Below are positions 5,808-10,478 of a stretch of 10,478 nt of DNA, one piece after another (within the stretch, counting starts at the first letter, position 1; each line of letters starts with the position of its first letter). This DNA is from Syntrophaceae bacterium PtaB.Bin038 (GTDB taxonomy: Bacteria; Desulfobacterota; Syntrophia; Syntrophales; UBA2192). The stretch spans positions 1 to 10,478 of the forward strand of contig MVQS01000271.1 in assembly GCA_002067855.1 (NCBI GenBank), written 5' to 3'. The notes beneath the pieces were generated by a model. The model saw nothing but the letters and a program-made list of their open reading frames with translations. It did not search any database and was not told the DNA's origin. Position numbers and translations under genes: made by a program.

Positions 5808-6526
5808 GCCCGGAAAGGAGGACCCCGGAAGCGAGACCGAAGGTGTCCGTCGTCATCCCCGTTCTGAACGAGGCCCACGGGCTGGACCCGCTTGTCGACC
5901 ACCTCCGGCAGACAGCCCGGGACGTACCCATCGAGATCCTCATCGTCGACGGCAGCGCGGACGGGGGCTCGATCCGGACCGTCACCCGCGGGGGCGTGAC
6001 CCTTCTCGTCGCGCCGGCCGGCAGGGCGCGCCAGATGAACGCGGGCGCCTCCAAAGCCGCGGGCGAGGCCCTACTCTTCCTCCACGCCGACACCCGCCTC
6101 CCGCCGGGGGCCTTCCGCCTCATCGGCGACACCCTCTCGGAAGGCCGTTGCGCGGCCGGCGCCTTCGACCTCCGGTACGACTCGGCGCGGCCGTCGATCC
6201 GGTTCATCGCCCGGGTGGCCTGCCTGCGCTCGCGGCTCACGCGGATCCCCTACGGAGACCAGGCCTATTTTTTCCGGAGGGATTATTTCGAGGCGCTCGG
6301 CGGATTCGCGGACATTCCCTTCCTGGAGGACGTGGAGATCATGCGCCGCATCAAGAGGCGCGGCGAGCGCATTTCCATCCTGCCCGCGCCTGTGGTAACA
6401 TCGGCCCGGCGCCAGGAGCAGGAAGGCATCGTGGCCTGCACCGCGCGCAACGGGGCGGTCGTCGCCCTGTACCTCATGGGGGTCTCGCCCGGGCGGCTGG
6501 CGCGGTTCTACCGCAGGCACGGATGA
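5804..6526 (+). CDS. Family 2 glycosyltransferase (TIGR04283, rSAM/selenodomain-associated transferase 2)
   Basis: A 240-residue GT-A fold glycosyltransferase, complete and short as usual for this subfamily. Signatures are VSVVIPVLNEA (14-24), the nucleotide-binding VDGSADGG (48-55), GRARQMNAGA (73-82), LFLHADT with the DxD-like HAD (91-97), GAFDLRYD (119-126), IPYGDQAYFFRR (148-159), GGFADIPFLEDVEIMRR (166-182) with the probable catalytic ED pair (175-176), and TSARRQEQEGI (199-209). Together these match TIGR04283, named for its frequent neighbourhood with radical SAM/selenodomain genes; neither these nor its usual partner (TIGR04282) are in the window. Donor and acceptor are unknown. It starts inside the stop of the DUF1499 gene (ATGA overlap) and is followed 9 bases later by the VTT protein, a pairing that suggests a membrane-linked glycosylation role (inference). 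Confidence 0.9.
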   Translation: MSPERRTPEARPKVSVVIPVLNEAHGLDPLVDHLRQTARDVPIEILIVDGSADGGSIRTVTRGGVTLLVAPAGRARQMNAGASKAAGEALLFLHADTRLPPGAFRLIGDTLSEGRCAAGAFDLRYDSARPSIRFIARVACLRSRLTRIPYGDQAYFFRRDYFEALGGFADIPFLEDVEIMRRIKRRGERISILPAPVVTSARRQEQEGIVACTARNGAVVALYLMGVSPGRLARFYRRHG

Positions 6527-6535
6527 GGTGACGGC

Positions 6536-7222
6536 ATGGCGCAGGGACCGGGTGCGGCAGACGCGCGGGGAAGGCATCTCTGGAAGCTGGGCCTCTTCGC
6601 AGCCATCGTCCTGTCCATGGTCATCCTTGCGCGCGTCCTCGGGCTCGGGGAGCGGATCCAGGAGCTGCGCGAGTGGATCGCGGCCATGGGTCCGGTCGGG
6701 ATGGCCGTGTACGTGGGCCTCTACATCGTCGCCGTCCTGGCGGCCCTGCCCGGACTGCCCGTCTCCATCGCCGGGGCGGCCATCTTCGGAGCGTTCCATG
6801 GGATCATCCTGGTGAGCATCGGCTCCACCCTGGGGTCGGGCCTCGCCTTCCTCACGGCCCGCTACCTCGCGCGCGACGCGGTGGGGCGCTGGCTTTCGGG
6901 CAGCGAGAAGTTCCGGCGGCTCGACCGGATGACGGAGAAGCACGGGGCCGTCATCGTCGCCGTCACCCGCCTCGTGCCCCTGTTTCCCTTCAACCTGCTC
7001 AACTACGGGTTCGGCCTGACGCGGGTGCCGTTCCGGACGTACCTCTTCTGGTCCTGGCTCTGCATGCTGCCCGGGACCGTCGTCTACCTCGTGGGAACCG
7101 ACGCGCTCATCCGCGCCGTCACGACGGGGGAGATCCCCTGGGCCGCCGTGGGGGTGTTCGTCGTTGCGCTGGCCGTCGTGATCGGCGCCGTGCGGTTCGC
7201 GAAGGGGAGGCTCAAGGAATGA
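6536..7222 (+). CDS. TVP38/TMEM64 family membrane protein (VTT/SNARE-associated domain)
   Basis: A 228-residue polytopic inner membrane protein with hydrophobic segments at about 17-35, 54-75, 78-105, 165-188 and 202-220. The VTT (DedA-like) domain is shown by GLPVSIAGAAIFGAFHG (73-89), GSTLGSGLAFLTARYLAR (96-113) and RLVPLFPFNLLNYGFGLT (145-162), including the conserved Arg and the re-entrant proline/glycine motifs. Eukaryotic VTT proteins are lipid scramblases, and some bacterial DedA-superfamily members have been linked to recycling of polyprenyl phosphate or other lipid carriers; which lipid this one handles cannot be told. GAGGTG five bases before the ATG supports the start. It sits between a glycosyltransferase and glucokinase with gaps of 9 and 13 bases. 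Confidence 0.9.
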   Translation: MAQGPGAADARGRHLWKLGLFAAIVLSMVILARVLGLGERIQELREWIAAMGPVGMAVYVGLYIVAVLAALPGLPVSIAGAAIFGAFHGIILVSIGSTLGSGLAFLTARYLARDAVGRWLSGSEKFRRLDRMTEKHGAVIVAVTRLVPLFPFNLLNYGFGLTRVPFRTYLFWSWLCMLPGTVVYLVGTDALIRAVTTGEIPWAAVGVFVVALAVVIGAVRFAKGRLKE

Positions 7223-7235
7223 AGGGGGGAAACCC

Positions 7236-8249
7236 ATGCTGCTCGCAGGCGACATAGGGGGCACCAAGCTCCGGTTCGGTCTCTTCACCCGGCAGCGGGG
7301 CCCGCGCCGACCCCTGGCGGAGGCCGTCTACCCGAGCGCCGAGCACGGCAGCCTGGAATCCGCCGTCCGGTGCTTTCTCGTGGGGACGGGACGGCGCCCC
7401 ACACAGGCCGTACTGGCCGTCGCGGGCCCGGTGCTGGTCGGCACGGCGAGGATCACGAACCTCCCCTGGGTGATCGGCGAGTCCCGCCTGCGCAGGGCCT
7501 TTAAGCTCCGCTCGGCGACGCTGATCAACGACGTCGAGGCGATCGCCGCCTCCCTCCCCCTGCTGCGCAGGGCGGACCTCGTCTGCCTGCGGGAAGGGAT
7601 GCCCGTGCGCCGCGGCAACCGGGCCGTCATCGCGCCGGGGACGGGGCTGGGCGAGGCGTTCCTCTGCCGGGACGGCAGGCGGTACCGCGCGTTTGCCTCG
7701 GAGGGGGGACACGCCGACTTCGCCCCGGGCACGCCGATCGAAGACGGGCTTCTCGCCTTCCTGCGGGCCCGCCACGGACACGTGAGCTACGAGCGGGTCT
7801 GCTCCGGGATCGGGATCGCGAACCTCTACCGGTTCCTGCGGGAGCAGGACCCCGGGCAAGAACCCCCGCGGCTCGCCGAGGCCCTCGCCCGGGTCGACGA
7901 CCCGGTGCCCCTCATCGTCGAAAAAGCGCTTGACCCGGAAAATCCCTGTGATATCTGTGTCAGGGCTCTCGACCTGTTCGCCTCCATCCTGGGCGCCGAG
8001 GCGGGCAACCTGGCCCTGAAGATCCTGGCCACGGGGGGAGTCTACCTCGGGGGAGGGATCCCGCCGCGGGTTCTGCCGTTTCTGAGGAAAGGGACGTTCG
8101 CGGAGGCCTTTCTCCGGAAGGGACGGATGCGGGACCTCGTGGCGCGAATCCCCGTGCACGTGATCATGAACCCGAAGGCGGCCCTCATCGGGGCTGCCGC
8201 CCTGGGGCTCGGAGTCGAATCCAGAACAAGGAGCAGATCGTCCAGATGA
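7236..8249 (+). CDS. glk: Glucokinase (Glk family, ATP:glucose 6-phosphotransferase)
   Basis: The 337-residue product belongs to the Glk family (PF02685) and should phosphorylate glucose with ATP in the cytoplasm. It carries the phosphate-1 motif AGDIGGTKLRFGLF (4-17), VAGPV and ITNLPWVI (73-80), the sugar-binding and catalytic IND (Asn98, Asp99), APGTGLGEAFL (133-143), EGGHADFAP (156-164, with Glu156 and His159), ERVCSGIGIANLYRFL (186-201, with Glu186) and ATGGVYLGGGIPPRVLPF (265-282). These match the E. coli glucose-binding residues almost one for one. The family is usually about 320 residues; the extra length is a basic C-terminal tail (SRTRSRSSR). A G-rich ribosome site (7224-7230) precedes the ATG by 5 bases. 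Its TGA overlaps the ATG of tkt, so the two are likely translated together, feeding glucose 6-phosphate towards the pentose phosphate pathway. Confidence 0.93.
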   Translation: MLLAGDIGGTKLRFGLFTRQRGPRRPLAEAVYPSAEHGSLESAVRCFLVGTGRRPTQAVLAVAGPVLVGTARITNLPWVIGESRLRRAFKLRSATLINDVEAIAASLPLLRRADLVCLREGMPVRRGNRAVIAPGTGLGEAFLCRDGRRYRAFASEGGHADFAPGTPIEDGLLAFLRARHGHVSYERVCSGIGIANLYRFLREQDPGQEPPRLAEALARVDDPVPLIVEKALDPENPCDICVRALDLFASILGAEAGNLALKILATGGVYLGGGIPPRVLPFLRKGTFAEAFLRKGRMRDLVARIPVHVIMNPKAALIGAAALGLGVESRTRSRSSR

Positions 8250-10285
8250 ACCAGACCGACACGCTGTGCATCAACACCATCCGCATGCTTGCCGTCGACG
8301 CCATCGAAAAGGCCAAATCGGGGCACCCGGGACTGCCGCTGGGGGCGGCGCCCATGGCCTACGTCCTCTGGACCCGGCACCTGCGGTTCAACCCGGCGAA
8401 CCCCCGCTGGGCCAACCGGGACCGCTTCGTGCTCTCCGGCGGGCACGGCTCGATGCTTCTGTACGCGCTGCTGCACCTGACGGGCTACGAGCTTCCGCTC
8501 GTCGAGATCAAGAACTTCCGCCAGTGGGGAAGCCTGACGCCCGGCCACCCTGAGTGCGGGCACGACGGCGTCGAGGTCACCACGGGCCCGCTGGGACAGG
8601 GCATCTCGAACGCCGTGGGACTGGCCATCGGCGAGGCCCACATGGCGGCCCGCTTCAACCGCGACGGGTACCCCGTCGTCGACCACTTTACCTATGTCCT
8701 CGCCAGCGACGGCGACCTGATGGAGGGGGTGGCCAACGAGGCCTGCGCCCTGGCCGGCCACCTGGGCCTGGGAAAGCTCATCGTCCTGCACGACGACAAC
8801 CGGATCTCGCTGGCGGGCACCACGGATCTCTCCTACACGGAAAACCAGGCCCAGCACTACGGGGCCTACGGCTGGCACGTCCAGACCGTCGTGGACGGCA
8901 ACGATCTGACCTCCATCGACGCTGCGATCGAGGAGGCGAAAAAGGAGACCGCCAGGCCCTCCCTCATCTGCGTCAGGACGGTCATCGGATACGGGTCGCC
9001 CCACAAGCAGGGCAGCTACGAGGCCCACGGGGCGCCGCTTGGGCCCAGGGAGGCCGAGGAGACGAAGAAGAACCTCGGATGGCCCCTCGAACCGGCATTC
9101 CACGTGCCCGAAGAGGCGCTTAAGGTATTCCGCTGGGCCCAGTCCAGGGGCAAGCAGCTCGAGGGCCGGTGGAACGCCATGCTGGAGCGGTACGAAAAGG
9201 CCTTCCCGGAATTGGCCGACGAGTTCAAGCGGCGCAAGGCCGACCTGCTGCCGAAAGGCTGGGACCGGGGGCTCGCCGCCTACCCGGCGGGCAGATCCGT
9301 CGCCACGCGAAAGGCCTCCGAGGAGATCCTGCAGGTCCTCGGGAAGAACATCCCCGAGCTGATGGGCGGGACTGCGGACCTGAACAATTCGGTCTTCGCC
9401 TGGCTCAAGGGCATGGGTGACTTCCAGAGGACGGCGGAGAAGCCTGCGGGCGTGCAGGGTTCCGTCGGAGGCCCCTGGGGCTACGAGGGACGCAACATCC
9501 ATTTCGGGGTCCGCGAGCACGCCATGGGCGCCATCGCCAACGGCCTCGCCGCCTACGGCGGGATCCTGCCGTTCACGGGAACCTTCTTCGTCTTCTCCGA
9601 CTACATGCGCCCGCCGATCCGGCTCGCGGCGATCTCGCAGCTCAAGGTCCTGTTCATCTTCTCCCACGACAGCATCGGCGTGGGCGAGGACGGGCCCACG
9701 CACCAGCCCGTTGAGCAGCTCATGGCCCTGCGGGCCGTGCCGAACCTGACGGTGTTCCGGCCGGCCGATGCCAACGAGACGCTTGCCGCCTGGAAGACGG
9801 CGCTCCAGCGGCGCAACCCCGTTGTCTTTGTCTTCTCCCGCCAGAACCTGCCAATCCTGGATGCAGCAAAGTATCCCATCACCGACGGGGTGAGCCGGGG
9901 GGCCTACGTGCTTGTCGACGGGGGCGACAACCCCGACATCATCCTGATCGCAACGGGCTCCGAGGTGGCCCTCGCACTCCGGGCGGCCGGCGAGCTGGCG
10001 GTGAAAAAAGTCCGCGCCCGAGTCGTCTCCATGCCCTCGTGGGATCTCTTCCTCGAGCAGGGCCGGGGCTACCGCGATGCCGTGATCCCGCCCGGCGTGA
10101 AGAAACGCCTTGCCATCGAGGCGGGCTCCACCCTGGGGTGGTGGAGGTGGGTAGGCGACGAGGGGGACGTGATCGGGCTCGACCGCTTCGGGGCCTCGGC
10201 GCCGGGCGACGCACTAATGGAAAAGTTCGGCTTCACCGTGGAGAACGTCGTCGCGAGGACCCTGACGCTGCTGGGCAGGAAATGA
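8246..10285 (+). CDS. tkt: Transketolase
   Basis: A full-length, 679-residue TPP-dependent transketolase of the non-oxidative pentose phosphate pathway, which transfers two-carbon ketol units between sugar phosphates. Domains in order: the TPP pyrophosphate domain with SGHPG (25-29), GGHGS (65-69), GPLGQG (114-119) and the Mg/TPP motif DGDLMEG...DDN (155-185); the pyrimidine domain with catalytic Glu424 in GVREHAMG and EDGPTHQPVEQ (481-491); and the C-terminal domain from about 550 with ATGSEVALAL and the ending DRFGASAPGD...FGFT. Compared with E. coli TktA (663 residues), there is an insertion of roughly 15 residues between LMGGTADL (372-379) and GVREHAMG. The ATG overlaps the glk stop; the nearest ribosome site AAGGAG (8228-8233) is 12 bases away, so initiation probably depends on coupling. 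Last gene before a strong terminator. Confidence 0.96.
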   Translation: MNQTDTLCINTIRMLAVDAIEKAKSGHPGLPLGAAPMAYVLWTRHLRFNPANPRWANRDRFVLSGGHGSMLLYALLHLTGYELPLVEIKNFRQWGSLTPGHPECGHDGVEVTTGPLGQGISNAVGLAIGEAHMAARFNRDGYPVVDHFTYVLASDGDLMEGVANEACALAGHLGLGKLIVLHDDNRISLAGTTDLSYTENQAQHYGAYGWHVQTVVDGNDLTSIDAAIEEAKKETARPSLICVRTVIGYGSPHKQGSYEAHGAPLGPREAEETKKNLGWPLEPAFHVPEEALKVFRWAQSRGKQLEGRWNAMLERYEKAFPELADEFKRRKADLLPKGWDRGLAAYPAGRSVATRKASEEILQVLGKNIPELMGGTADLNNSVFAWLKGMGDFQRTAEKPAGVQGSVGGPWGYEGRNIHFGVREHAMGAIANGLAAYGGILPFTGTFFVFSDYMRPPIRLAAISQLKVLFIFSHDSIGVGEDGPTHQPVEQLMALRAVPNLTVFRPADANETLAAWKTALQRRNPVVFVFSRQNLPILDAAKYPITDGVSRGAYVLVDGGDNPDIILIATGSEVALALRAAGELAVKKVRARVVSMPSWDLFLEQGRGYRDAVIPPGVKKRLAIEAGSTLGWWRWVGDEGDVIGLDRFGASAPGDALMEKFGFTVENVVARTLTLLGRK

Positions 10286-10290
10286 GTCAA

Positions 10291-10307
10291 GGGTCCCGGG
10301 TGTCGGG
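10291..10307 (+). repeat. Weak heptamer trace after transketolase
   Basis: Triplets ggg recur at 10291, 10298 and 10305, an exact 7-base spacing with tc before two of them, starting 6 bases after the tkt stop. It could be the eroded remnant of a 7-base array like the one at 4175-4202. With three short units, chance is a fair alternative. Confidence 0.3.
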
Positions 10308-10341
10308 ATCCTGCATGGATGGAAAGAAGACGAACTTGCCC

Positions 10342-10388
10342 CCATCGCCGATGGCGTGCTTGTTTAATCCGGGTGGATTGTGTATACA
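10342..10388. promoter_or_regulatory. Cluster of three short palindromes before the terminator
   Basis: Between tkt and its terminator are ccatcg-c-cgatgg (10342-10354), aatcc-gggt-ggatt (10366-10379) and tgtataca (10381-10388). TTGTTT (10360-10365), 17 bases and TATACA (10383-10388) also form a weak promoter-like pair, but any transcript would begin inside the terminator hairpin. The rest of 10286-10389 shows no reading frame that I trust. Confidence 0.25.
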
Positions 10389-10389
10389 T

Positions 10390-10420
10390 AAAGCAGCGCA
10401 CTCATGCGCTGCTTTTTTCT
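10390..10420 (+). terminator. Strong intrinsic terminator closing the six-gene operon
   Basis: The arms 10390-10400 (aaagcagcgca) and 10405-10415 (tgcgctgcttt) form a perfect 11-base-pair stem with the loop ctca, and the T run extends from 10413 to 10418 before ct. This is a textbook rho-independent terminator about 105 bases after the tkt stop. Beyond it (10421-10478) I see no feature. Confidence 0.9.
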
Positions 10421-10478
10421 TGCTCGGTGCTCAGCCCGGGAGCAGGGCGTCCTGATCGCTCCCGTTCCGCGAACAACC

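Noticed and set aside
8042..9703. Long minus-strand open frame opposite glk and tkt
   Set aside because: Antisense to two unmistakable enzymes, with no motif of its own.

Overview
The window is high-GC DNA, by eye well over 60% G+C, packed with typical bacterial genes. Most overlaps and gaps between genes are only a few bases. The gene families point to a Gram-negative bacterium: a lipoprotein signal, MtgA, a TIGR04283-type glycosyltransferase and a VTT-domain membrane protein. The combination of GC, families and short-period repeats resembles Desulfobacterota (former Deltaproteobacteria, such as the Syntrophales/Syntrophobacterales). That placement is inference; no rRNA or other marker gene is present. 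I see no mobile element, phage gene, CRISPR array, tRNA or rRNA.

Layout. (1) 1-102 is the 3' end of a plus-strand gene, probably an LEA14-like protein. It converges on a minus-strand beta-CASP metallo-beta-lactamase RNase-like gene (190-1572). (2) A 118-base divergent spacer separates that gene from a plus-strand class I methyltransferase (1691-2359). (3) A monocistronic, divergent ATP-type PEP carboxykinase (2511-4163) has a clear sigma70-like promoter in front and a hairpin terminator behind. (4) A compact plus-strand run of six genes (4343-10285) follows: mtgA, a DUF1499 lipoprotein, a family 2 glycosyltransferase, a TVP38/TMEM64 (VTT) membrane protein, glucokinase (glk) and transketolase (tkt). 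It is preceded by a promoter candidate and closed by a strong intrinsic terminator at 10390-10420.

The six-gene run links cell-envelope work (peptidoglycan polymerisation, a lipoprotein, glycosyl transfer, a lipid-scramblase-like membrane protein) to sugar phosphate supply (glucose phosphorylation and the non-oxidative pentose phosphate pathway). PEP carboxykinase next door adds the oxaloacetate/PEP step of gluconeogenesis. All these central genes look intact.

The most unusual signal is not a gene. Three arrays of a purine-rich octamer (consensus near gaagYtgR, exact 8-base phase except one weak unit) each overlap the stop codon of a different gene (LEA14-like, beta-CASP, methyltransferase), always reading in the direction of transcription. 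A 7-base array of related character follows the PEP carboxykinase gene, and a weak 7-base trace follows tkt. Two of the octamer arrays face each other between the convergent genes and could fold together. I know of no described function for them.
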